A DNA stretch of 64,000 nucleotides from Cladopsammia gracilis (Eukaryota > Cnidaria > Anthozoa > Scleractinia > Dendrophylliidae). A program made the position numbers and the translations under genes. The notes under the pieces were generated by a model. The model was not told the DNA's origin. It saw only the letters and a list, made by a program, of their open reading frames with translations, and searched no databases. The first letter of the stretch is position 1; every line of letters begins with the position of its first letter. The stretch lies in the NCBI GenBank assembly GCA_022457155.1, contig JAJGOT010000209.1, positions 435,001 through 499,000 of the forward strand, given 5' to 3'. This document shows positions 1 through 12,300 of the stretch, one piece after another.

Positions 1-307
1 ACTATTTTTCACAGAAGGTAGACTCATTTTGCGCTTGGTTTCATATTTTTACAATGTTTCGTTCAGCTCTTACATTTACCGTCATTCTCTGTCTGAATCA
101 TGTTCCGTGATTTATAAAGACCGGTAATTAAACTAGCCTTACTAAAACTTAATCTTAATATATGTTGAGTTTCAAAAAGTATGGGAAAAAACATGGGAAT
201 TCTATCAAGTAACTCCCGAGTATTGAACTGTTCATGGAAAACCCTCTTTGAAAGAGTCCTAGAACTTCTACAAATGCCTTGCTTGACATTAATTTTTTTC
301 TGTTAAG
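1..307. other. intron 3' part, no feature
   Basis: AT-rich sequence ending in the AG acceptor at 306-307 of the first visible exon of the 5'-nucleotidase/ankyrin gene. I see nothing else in it. Confidence 0.6.
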
Positions 308-3300
308 ATTAATGGTGTTCAAGTTATAAAGAGTGGCACAGACTTCAGAGAGCTCAGCTGCATTACTGTCTCTTTCAATGATGACAACACTTTTAGTTTA
401 GATGTGAAACCGATTGAAATTACAAGTGACATTACAGAAGATCCCGAAGTTAAACTGACTGTTGATAAGTTTGTTGGTGAGTTAAAAAAAACTGTTTGAA
501 AAAAAAATGTTTGTTTCATGTGGGTGGTTTTCATAGTAAGGTAGTATTGCAATTAGAGTAATGAATGCTTGCCATATTCAATTTGATTATACATGTAGGT
601 GTAATGAAAGACATGATGGAAGAAGTCATTGGTGAAGTGGAAGTTGAACTAGATGGAAGGTTTTCCAGCATGAGAACAAAGGAAACAAATTTAGGTAAAT
701 GTAGATTTCCACTACTTATTAATTACAATAATCAACATTGCCGCACATAAGGTATGCATTGGGAAAGGGCAGCTGGCCGAATTAGATGAAAAAGTACTTC
801 TGAGCAGGGTGTTGTATAAAAACACCTATCAATGGTTTAACAGATAATACATGTAGATATTTTACGAGTTGTTTAGTATTTTTTCGAGCCCTGGGGCAAG
901 AAAAAATGCGAGCAATGAGTAAAATGTCCACAGGTATTATCTGTGAAACCATCGAATAATGGATTTATTATTCCACTGAAATTGTTGTATTTATAGTTAA
1001 TCTTCTGTGTCTTTAAACTGGGGCACTAAGGTGTGACACGACAATCTACTGAGTGTGTAATACGCTCGGATATTTTGCATGTTCTCTTTCCCTTATAACG
1101 TAAAATTATATCACAGTTGAATAATAATTAACTATTATAGCGCGAAAGCGCATGTGATATCTGCCTCGTCGGCTAAGAATTAGGCAATATCACGCAAGCT
1201 TGAGCGCTATAATAGTTTTATAATTCAACACATTGATAACAAAAGTAGTCTATCCCAGATGACTAGACCAATTTATTCATGTATGCAGCAGCCTTGAGTT
1301 AATGAGCTGGGACCAATTTGAATTTATTCATATATACAGCAACCCTGAGTTCATGAGATTGGTTCGGTAAAAACCGGTTTTGAATGGTACGGTCACGAGA
1401 TAATGAGATGCATGCCGTGTAGGTACAGGAGGGGTTTAATGAGATGCAGGCCGTATAGGTGGAGTCATTAAGGATGCATGAATTGGGAGAGGCGTATTCT
1501 GAGATTTTATTGAATATTAATAAAGTGTTTAAAGAGAGAAGTGTATGGTGTGGTGGAGTTACGTGTCCGCCCAACCATCCGGGTGGTGGTTTCAATTTAA
1601 AGGCAAAAGAACAAAGGACGGGCGATGAACCAATGAGAATACAATGACGTCATGGTCAAACCGGTTCATACTAGTTTGTCAAGAGGTAAAGTATTCAAAA
1701 TGGCCACTCTTTAGAAAAACGAGTCAAACCGGTTTTCTTCACCCTTATTTAGTATTCAAAATGGCACTCAGAACGATGTTTCCACAAAATGAATACGACA
1801 CAGTATTTCATGGTATCATAATTATTTTATTGAGTAAACAAAAACAATGATTACAAAGATTTCTGTTTTGTTACAGAGAGTGCGATGTTTACGTTTATTT
1901 TACAAGCCATCTGCAATTAATTGTCCAAGATCTCTTTGGCATTTCGATTTATCTATTCTGCTAAATTGTCTCTGAAGTGAAGGTCGTTTGATCTTGTCCT
2001 GATTTTTAATGACCATGTTCGCTTCAATTTCTCTTGGTTTGTACATCGGAGGACCAAAGACATCTGCAGGCAATTCATCGGCCCATTGAAAGAACTGACA
2101 CGTTTTCTTTTGTCTGCACATGAAGTATGGTCTGAAAGGGTTCTTTTCTGATCTTGACACCCTCAAGGTTGACACTTCCATGTGTTTGCAATGGAGCTGT
2201 TTTCCACCTTCGCGAACTTTATATGCAGATATTACATGGTCATTGATACATTGTTGATAGTCATAGACATTGTCTTCACGGCAGAAGAAGGGGCACTCTC
2301 TCCAATTCAAACAGCGAAGATAAGGTATTCCAGAAGCAGGTTTGATTACTTCAAGGTCTTGTTGGCAGAGTCCACACTTTGAGTAACTCATATTGAAACT
2401 GATGTGTGATGAACACTGTCGCAGAAACTTTATACAGTTTTTTAAAAACCAGTTTTTGACCAATCAATAAACCCGTTTAACAAGTACGAACAGGTTAGGA
2501 CTGGTCAACTTCATCAATGCCATTTATTAATATGTCTAACCAGTACCAACAGGTTTTACAAAACTGATCGGGATTCAAAATGGCGCATTCAATGCGTTCT
2601 CTTTCTTGCTGTAGATTATCAATCCAGTTTTGTTCATAAGGTGCCAGCAAATCCAGAATGTCCAATAATTCGTGCCATACCCAGTATGCCTTTGTGCGAT
2701 TCTGATCCAAAACTGTAAACGCATGATCCAAACATGTCTTCATCTGTTTATTGTCTTGTACAGAACTGGGGTCTCTCTTCTGTATGTCGTCATACACCAT
2801 GAAAGCGAGACATATCCAATAGGCGTCTTTTGTTTTTTCATCATTCACTTCTAACACATGGTGCTTAATGATATCAGGAGTCATGATGTAAAGCCAATCC
2901 AATAAAAAAATGTTTTGACAACACAAGTGTATGTCCCTTATATTTGAATTCAGCTTGAAAAACTGGTTCGTCCGGTTTAGTAAGGTTCCCATTGCTTGTT
3001 GCTTCGTAACCTGGCCACCACAGGTGTTCTCGCCTTGCGTTTTTTCAGAGTTTTACGCATGGAATCAGGTGGCGTTTCCAAAAGCAAAGAAAGTGCTGAT
3101 TCGTCAGGCAAAACAGAAGGTGGTGTTTCTTTTCTTCTTGGCAGTTTCGATTCTTTCGTAGACACAGGTGTAACAGGTAATTTTCTAACTGTTTTGGTCG
3201 TTTTTGCTTCAGATTTAGGCGAAGTGGTCGGTGCAGGCGATGGTTCTGGTGTAGGAAGTACCACTGTGGGTTTTACGGTGGTTTCATTCTTCATCTGTTT

Positions 3301-6300
3301 TGTCAAACCTTGGTACCTCTGTAGAATTTGATCCAACATGAGGACTTTTTGATCTTCTGGTAAAGACGAATCCATGATTTGTTTCATATCTTGATCTAAG
3401 CGCGTCAGAGTCGGGAGCTGAGCGGGAGCAGTCAATCGATGTTCTGTTTCCATACTTTGCAATAATTGTTCGGGCACCATCAACATCTTTTGTGCATGTT
3501 TCATTTTAAAACTTTACCCAATAAATCAACAGCCAGAGGAGCAATCAATGCAGCTAGCGCTGGTAGAAATCCACCTTTCTGATTGAGCACTTCCTTTTTC
3601 CTTTTAAGGCTTGGTGTCTTGCGGGTCAAATACAGGAGCTTTGACTTGTGCGGCTTCAATCGTGTAAATGATGACCTCGGTACCACAATGTTTCCTTTAA
3701 GGAGATTTAGAGCAATCTCGCCAATAGCTTCCATTTGACCTTTGTTCGCATGGGATATCATATCTTTGCGTTGTTTTCCGTTGCTCTTAAAACACGTGCA
3801 AAGAAAGGGTAAATGTTGGCCAACTTTAGACTGTTTAGACATTCCTGGGCGCTTTCGTTTTGAGCGAGTCGTAGTAGTGCCAGAACGCAAGACCATTTTA
3901 CCACCACGTTGATTCTTTTTCATACGGTTCGTTCGCTGATGCGGCTTGCAGGCAGGCATGATGTTAACTGAAATAAACTGGTAGTGGTTCATCTGTTTTA
4001 TAGAGTTTCTTGTTTACGTAAATCACTGGGTAGGAATGTGCTGCAGGTAATATTCTTGTCCGTAGTCGTTGAATGTTGGGTGTACGAGGGTGTAAATCCA
4101 AGACCAGGTATCCAAAGGGTTGTGAAGTGGCGTCTTGGAAACTTTCCCATACGTACGGTACGTTTCCTGCAAATGCTTGCTGGGCCAATGTTCGAAACCC
4201 TAACGTATCGCAAGGATTATTGAAAGCGATAATGTAATGAGCATTCAAAGAGATACTCCGGGAAAACTTTCCTGGTGGAAAGAGGTTTTGAGTCAGATAA
4301 ATACAGGTTACATCGCAATGATGTGACACTTTGGTAAACAGATCCAGAATGCGTTCGTCATCGCTACAATTTCTCATTAAATCATCCAACATGAGTATTC
4401 CGGGACGACAATTGGTTGGGAATAAACTTGGAATATCCTCAGGAATACCCTCTACAAATGTCACCTGCGTTGTCATATCCTTAAAACAGTCTTGCCACTG
4501 TCCATAACAATATACGATTTTACGAATAGGTCGCTCAAATAAAGAATCCGCCTGTTGAAGTAGTTGTCTTGTAAACGTTGTCTTGCCACATTGACTTGGA
4601 CCCGCTATCATAATACTGCTTGGACATTTGAACTGAGACATGTTGTCACAACGAAAAGCAGATGCAGTTTGGGGGTTGTTTAAAGTCACACTCGCTTTAA
4701 ATAGATATCAAAGATGCGCACACATTGTTTATGTTAACTTCAAGAATATTTTATTGATTGCTTTCGCCAACACTGAAATGTTTTACAAACTTGTTGTTCA
4801 TTATTATTCCTAACATTGCTTATGGCTTTAACAAACGTGTGTACAAACTTTGCTACTTGTGCATCATTCCACTGTGAATCGTACCTTCTAAATTTAGCTT
4901 GTATGGCATTCAAATTTACATTGCGTGCTCGATGAAATAAGTAAAACAAACAATAGTCTCCACATGTGTCTGATCTTAGTCCCTGGAGCGGTTTGTCGTT
5001 GTAATATGTATCATCCTGTAACAAATATCCATTCATGTCATACGTCTCAGGAGGGAAACCATAACTGTCGAAGAATTCACTTTCATAAGGCGACACAAAG
5101 TACATTGCAACCCAATGTGTTCCAGGTAGATCATGAGGGTCTGTATTCACAATCAGGCAGGATGGAAAGGTGTTGATGATGGGTACTCTGTCACTGGGAT
5201 ATACGCCTCTCATGATAGGTGCCAGCACATGATCTTGTAAAGCAGCTTGCCATAATTCGTAGGTGGTGTGCATCTTTTAAGCGCCTTGAGATAGGTCATA
5301 AACCACGCGTCTGTTACGATCAATCTCCAAATGATTCTGGAATTCTGCGTACACAATTAAATTGAGAACTGCAGGGGTCTCAGTACCAAATTTTAAATAC
5401 AAGTTGACATTTCCGCTGCGATGAGGAATCAAATGATCTGGGTGACCACTTCCTGCTGGTGTTGTGTCCAAGCGAAATAAACCATACCCCTGCTCCCATT
5501 CTTCTCTGTCAATGTCTATTCCGTGACCACAGTTCATATCACCACTGCCTGAGAAAAGTGTGTTGTAGCCATCGATTTTCTTGCCACCTATCAAGTCGAT
5601 GCCTGAGTAAGGCATTTCTTCTCCATTGACTGTTAGACGAACAGCATTCAGAGCAAACAGCTGGAAGTTGAATGGGTTCCTCCCCAAGTTTCCATTGTAA
5701 GCATCGTTCCGCACCATTCCAAATATGATGCATTGGGGGATGAGACCATTGAATAGATCGGTCTCTGTGTGGTTCAACACACCTCTGGGGATGATCCTAG
5801 CATGCGTAGGGGTTCTTGTTAGTGTATAGATTGCAGGAAGCGCTTTCTGACCCGTCATGGTGTTTACGTGATCCAATTTAGTGCTGTCTGCCACATGAAC
5901 GGTACGTACACGGAGCGTGCTTGACACAATTTGTAACTTGCAATCGTTGGCATCTTCACCACCCATCAGAACAAATTCATTGCTGTTTAGATCTATCTTG
6001 ATTTTGATTTCCAATCCATCCAACAGTAACTTATCAATGTTGAATACATCACACAGGGGTACACCAACCATTCCAACTTCAGCATCTCCAGTGGTAAAAG
6101 AACCTCTCTTTTTTAGACCCAAATTTCGATCAGCTGAATTATCCACCTCATCCATGTGCCCAGCAGTGTCTTTGTAGTACAACGCTTTTGTCAAGTACGA
6201 TTTCTTGGCCTGATCCGTAAAGTTAAGCAAGGTCTTGATATAAGCATTGTAGGCTTGTGTGTCTGATTGTTCTGTGACAAGGGTTTCATTGATCTTGATA

Positions 6301-9300
6301 GTGAACTGTTTGATGATAGAATGAAGAGCGTTGTTGATCAACGTATACTTCTTCCCAGCTCCTGTCTCTCCTCCATTTCGTTTTGTAATTTTCACCACTA
6401 ACCGCAGTTCAGTCTTGTTGATATCGATGTAATCTGATAGAGGCTTGATAACAAATTCAATAGGATTGGTCCCGCTTTGAATTGGTTCATAATCCACCCA
6501 TTTACTTTTAACAATGGAGACGTCTGTTACTGGTACTTGGAACAACTGCAAACTGGAGTTTTCACCAGGAGCAGAGCGAGGATGCGCTGAGGTCATATTC
6601 AGTCAAAAATAGTTTTGAACCTTGACGTTGATGTTCTCGGTTTCTTGGTTTGTCTTGAACTGATTGGAATAGCTTTCCGCTTGCGTTTAAGTACTCTTCC
6701 TCCACGACCTCGTTGCGTAATGTCTTGTAAAGCACCTGTCAGAAAGCTTTTACCAGCAGTTTTTGCTCTGGATTTGGCAGCTTTCTTTAAAGGCTGACCA
6801 TTCATAACGTCTTGAACAATTTGCATCCCGGTGTCCAATCCCGTATTGAGCAAACGTTTCCCAACTTTCTTTACGGTTGTCTTCAGGTAGGGTGTAGCTG
6901 TTCGAAAGAGAGAACGAAACATTCCCCCTATTCCATTGCCTCCTTGACCATAAGGATGTTTTCCACCAAAGATACTAATATCGCCTTTACCTCGTTGTCT
7001 GAAAGGTATGACTTGTCGTTGGTAAGGGTAAAATTGATGGTTCATAGGCAAAATCATTTTATAGAATTGCACGACGTCGAAAGTGTAATGTTACTCGTAC
7101 AGCACCAGACGCAAATGATATTAGTTGTCCAGTGTCACCTCTTATATTAATCTCCACCGAAGAGAATATGGATGTACGTAACCGATGGTAGGTAGGTATC
7201 TTTATTTCCTCTGCCACCATCTCACCAGGTTGACCGCGAGGTACTATCATACGCAGCAGATTGGCTTGTACATCTCCTACCACTAAGGACTCTATTAGGT
7301 CTGAGTAGATGTACATGGTTTGAAACGAATGCTTGCTTAACATTCCCCATACCAGTTCATCGTTTCGTCGTACCGTGGTGGTTGTAGCTGTAAGGGTCAC
7401 ACTCTGGTTCTTATTCAGTTGAACAGATGTAGGACTTTTGGTCCGATAAAGGGCTGGTACGAGATCTCGATGGTTCAAATACCCTAAAGCTCGAGCCAGG
7501 TTCTTGGGTAACGTCACTTGAAAGCCAGGTGGTAAATTGAACTCGTAGTAACACTGTGCTTTTGTACGAATGTAGAAACACTCACTTCCTCCGATACGTT
7601 TTACCGTTTCTCCACTTTTAAGAAAAATATCGGGAAATGCACTGTGCAGTCCTGTCACCATACCTCTAACTAAATCGTCCACAGTGTGATAAGTACCACT
7701 GGGCAGATAAATTGGTAACGTCCACGAGAAATCATGATGACAGCTAAGAAGATAAGATACTTGGTTGTGACGAACATTTTGCCAAGTATGGGGATAAATG
7801 ACATTTGTCATTGCAACTTCCCAATCCTCACTCAAATGCACTTGACTTGGTAGTTGCATTTTGAAACTAGCAGTCTTGTTGTCAGGGTATTGAGCTGTAC
7901 TTGCATCGCTTGTTACGATAATGTAGAAACTACTACTCATCTTGTTCGTCGTCTGAAGTGAAGTGTCACGTTTACAATGCCACCTTGAAATGAAAGTAGT
8001 TGTCCACAACCACTTGTTAAATAGATGTCAATGGTTTGGAATATTTTGGTTCGTAGTGGAAGATAATGAATATGTTCTGGTTCCTCCATTAAGGTCTCTC
8101 GAAACATGCCATGTGGTACCATTTCGTGTAGCAGATGAAGACGTTTTTCACCCACTTGATGTGGTTCTGTCAGGTTGGTTTGCACTTGCACGACTCTGTG
8201 TTTGCAGCGACAGAGAGAAACGGTTAAAGGGATTACGAAGGTGCCAGGAATGGTTATAGATGAATGTAGCGGCAGTGTACACCATTCGTACCCGTAATCA
8301 GGGGTTGATTTCAAACTGTCTTGAATCTTTAAACCATACAGACCATAGCTTCGAATTGTCTTGTCATTGGTTATCCATCCTAAGGCTTGAGCAACTGGTA
8401 CTGTAACCATCATCCAAACATCACGTGACGTGAGAGTAATGTTCCACTCGTCATCTACAGTAAGGTTAAAGTACCAGGGATTGCTTGGATTGTTCATGCA
8501 CTGTAATAATCCTTCTACAACATCTAAAGCTGTTCGATATCTTCCCACGGGTAAAGTCATAGCGTCTACCTTTTTCGTACCAAAACGTCGGAACATGACG
8601 TGGGGATGATTGCATTCGTGGGGAACTTCGAACCATGAGAATGGATAGATAACGTGATGGAGTCCAATCTCCCAGTCTTCCTCGTCTTTCAAATGAATTT
8701 GTCGAGGTAGTGCAACACGGTAGTATGATTCTGAATTGGTTGGGAACAAGTTCGTGTTTGCATTACTCGGAAGCATAACGTAAAAATCATCATCTTGAAT
8801 CATGCTTGTTGCAGGGACACCAGCTGTTTATAGGGAATCCAACTGTCGTATTTCTTGGGCCAACCTTTCCAATGGACCAAAGCCTCTTTGTGGACACCTT
8901 TTCCGCGATACTTTAAAATTTTTTCAATGCGAAACAAATGATCAGGCTTCTCGATCACTTTCTGTAACTCTTGTTCGTAAAAAGTGCCTTGGATCCAATC
9001 ACCGTCTGCTTCCTTTAAACGATACACAGGCGGATCTCGAGGAAGTCTCTTTGCAATTGTAAATGTTTCTTCTGTCCAAGATGGTAAGTAACCTTTCTCA
9101 AAGATGCGTTTATGCTTACTGATTTTGACCTGATGTCCCACTTGGAATTTATACTTTTTTGAGGCTGATTGATTACCATATAAGGTTCTCCAGACATCTT
9201 GCGCGTTGAACACGTTTACATCCGCAGGCTTCATCTTGATACTACGGTGAACACTCTGATTATAATTTTCATTGACCAAACTGTCCAATTTGTCCAAATA

Positions 9301-12300
9301 ATGGTAGGAACTGGAAGTGGAAAACAACCTCCATAACAACTGTTTCAGAGTTCTGTTGAAACGTTCTACAATCTGAGCCTTCGTCTCGTTGTATGTCACG
9401 AAATGACGAACCCCTTCTTTTCCGAGAAATGTTTGAAAGGTTTTGTTCAGGAATTCGGTACCAGCATCTGTTTGCAATCTCTCGGGTTTACGTCCTTGTC
9501 GAAATATTTTCTTGAATGCAGCCACCAAAGCCGTCCCCGTTTTGGTCTTCAACGGCACTACCCATGCATATTTCGATAAGACATCGATGCAAGTCAATAA
9601 ATATTTGTATCCCCGATTCCATCGACTTAAACTTGACAGATCTGCCAAATCAGCCTGCCACTGTTCGTCAAGACCATTGACAAAAACTCGATTGCGACGA
9701 AAGTGTTTTCTTGCAGGCTTGTGAAGGGTGTAGCCTGGTTGTAATTGTAACCAATGAAGTACTTGCGAACGGGTTATTCCATATTGACGAGCAGCACGGT
9801 ACAACTTTTCTGCGCCACCTAAAGCTGAAGGACGATTAAATTCATAATAGAGTTTCTCTAATAGACGGTTCTTCTGATTGTTGGTCTTCTTCTTCTTGGT
9901 TATCCGCTTCCTGCTCTTCTGGGGCATCTCTAAAATCGATGTGTACTTCGCTGCCGCAACATGCAACTAAACAACGCATCCTCTGACATATATCACTTAA
10001 AGCCAAGGTAGGCGATGAACTTCCGCAAAAACGACTTGTGACACCTCCCATGGTCTCAAAACAACTGATGAGAAACGTTTGTCCAGATGCCTTTTATAAT
10101 CTGCCAAAACATCCACCAGGTGGAAGGGTAATGCGCTGAATACGTCACACGCAATGTTTGATGAAATCCGTATTGTTCAGCCAGTGTGATGTTACTTTGA
10201 TTCATGTAAGCATAAAAAACCAACAAGCGGCCATAATTCATCGGTTCAAGGTGCTTGAGAACATCTGGCCAATGGTCATGTGATATAGTGCAGAATGCGT
10301 ACTGCGAGAAAGAGTGTTGGGCACAAGCACGAACCAGGTAGAAATACAACCTGTTCATGCTGACAGCTCGATACAGTTTGAGCTTCAGATGGCCTCCAAC
10401 CTCCCCTTATAGCCATCCCTAACCTCCATTTTTTTTTGTTTTTTTTTGTTTTTTTTTTTGTTTTCATTTTTTATCAGTTCAGCGGTAACCGTAAGGAAGT
10501 GTTATGAAACCATGCACCACTCTCTTGTCGTAGACGAGATTGTATTTCTTTTCCAACTTGACAGTGTGAATTGTTTTTGTTTGAGCGTCACGTTTGATGA
10601 AGTGTGGATTCTCGATGACGATCTCCTCTCCATCTGGGTTACACACTTGGGCACACATGGTGTTGAAGTTGAGTTTTTGAGAACCACGAAAATTCAGAGT
10701 AAAGCCTCGCACTTTGCAGACTGTTTTTTCATTCTTGGTTTGATAGGCATAATTTTTCGGTCCCCCAGAGACAAAGGTGATAATATAGTCATCACCTTTA
10801 AGTTCATTGGTTAGTTCTCCCAGATAATCACCCAGTGGGGGCATCCATTCACCAGGCTGGCTTGTAAATATGACAGAATCGGTGTCAAAATAAAGCACTC
10901 TTGTTTGTAGAGGTTCAAGGATAGAGTACAGTTTCAATCTGGCATGAGCTGTCGTGAACGCAGCGATTACCACGTTTGTCTTGTTCGATGTGGAGACAAA
11001 ATCTTCGCCTTGCGTGTAATGAACCTCCAAACATTCATCGTTGACAAACTGAATGTTCTTCACTTGAGTAGACTGGCAGGTAAGAAGTTTAAAGTAACGC
11101 TCTGGGTCCTTTACAAGCTCCACTTGAGGCATATTGTCACGCTGCCCAAATTTTCCCCAAAAAGAATTCAACATGAGTTTTGCCAGTGAACGAAGCCCAG
11201 GGTTCTTTTTAATGTTGTCATAATCCAGCCTGATCCCCTCTTTTCTTTGATAATCTCCGATGTAATTTTGTTTCTTCTCCTCTGTGTCACACCAACCTGG
11301 CCATCCGCTTGCTTCTTGTTTAATTTTTAGAAAGGTATCGATGTACCCTCTGAACAGAGTGGATGATTTTTGGGGAAAATGCCACACCTCAACCATTCGA
11401 ATCATTCTATACCCCAGTTGCAATGCCTTGTCAATTTCAATCGAACACCAGGTACCAGATAACATGCGTTCTTCGTCACTGTGTTCACAAGGTGTTTGCT
11501 GTAAATTTTCTGCACAAGTTCGACATAAGGGGAACATCAGTTTGCCTTGAGCGCGGTACGGGAGAACAGGATGAAAGAGGAAGGAAGGTGGTAAAATGAT
11601 ACACTTGATAAGACCAAAGAATTCACTGGGCGAACGGTTAGTCAATGCTTCGCTTGTAAGAATTTCGGGATGATCAATGGGCACTTCACAGTACTTATTC
11701 GTCCAAGGGTACAGGGATGTAAAGTCCACGTAATGAATTTTTTCGTCTTGTGTCACTTCTTTGAAAAGACATACGGCATTGGTCCGTCCACCGAAGAAAG
11801 CATCGCGGGGTTCTAAGGGCTTGTCGAACTGGAGGGTTTGGATATAGGCTTTCATCTCGGGATTACTGACCAGTTCCTGCTTGAAGCCACATTCCCATTT
11901 GACTTCCACTTGGTATCCAAGTTTTCTGAAACGCTCTATCTTGCGGGTGGTCCCTTCTAGAAGATCTTCCATGGTGGTGTCGTTGACTGGATTGACCGTC
12001 TCGGGCAAATAGCATTTACTGCATCCATGGAACATGCACCCCATAAATTCATAGATGGTTTTCGTGACTGGATCGTATCCATCCACATAATGCCCATCGA
12101 TACGTTGCTCTCCCCCGTTCAGCGCATGTAGAATACGGGCACCCGTCTCATATTGTACCCATGCTAACCATTGAAGACCCATGATTGAAAACTTTCGAGC
12201 AGGTTGATACCCTTGAGGAGGAATGAGGCCAATGGTTTTTTCTTCTAAAAATTCTTGACGGAACACACGGTTGCATGCACTGGCAATAGTGACACAATAC

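Noticed and set aside
1299..1595. 98-codon frame in the left TIR (and its mirror at 18212-18508), plus 62- and 68-codon frames on the other strand
   Set aside because: The frames are duplicated simply because the TIRs are. Composition is repeat-like, and there is no promoter with matching spacing and no recognisable motif.
10276..10467. Lys-rich minus-strand frame overlapping the Bcl-2-like gene
   Set aside because: The Lys run is the translation of the poly-T/A tract, and the frame spans the TATA box of the Bcl-2-like gene.
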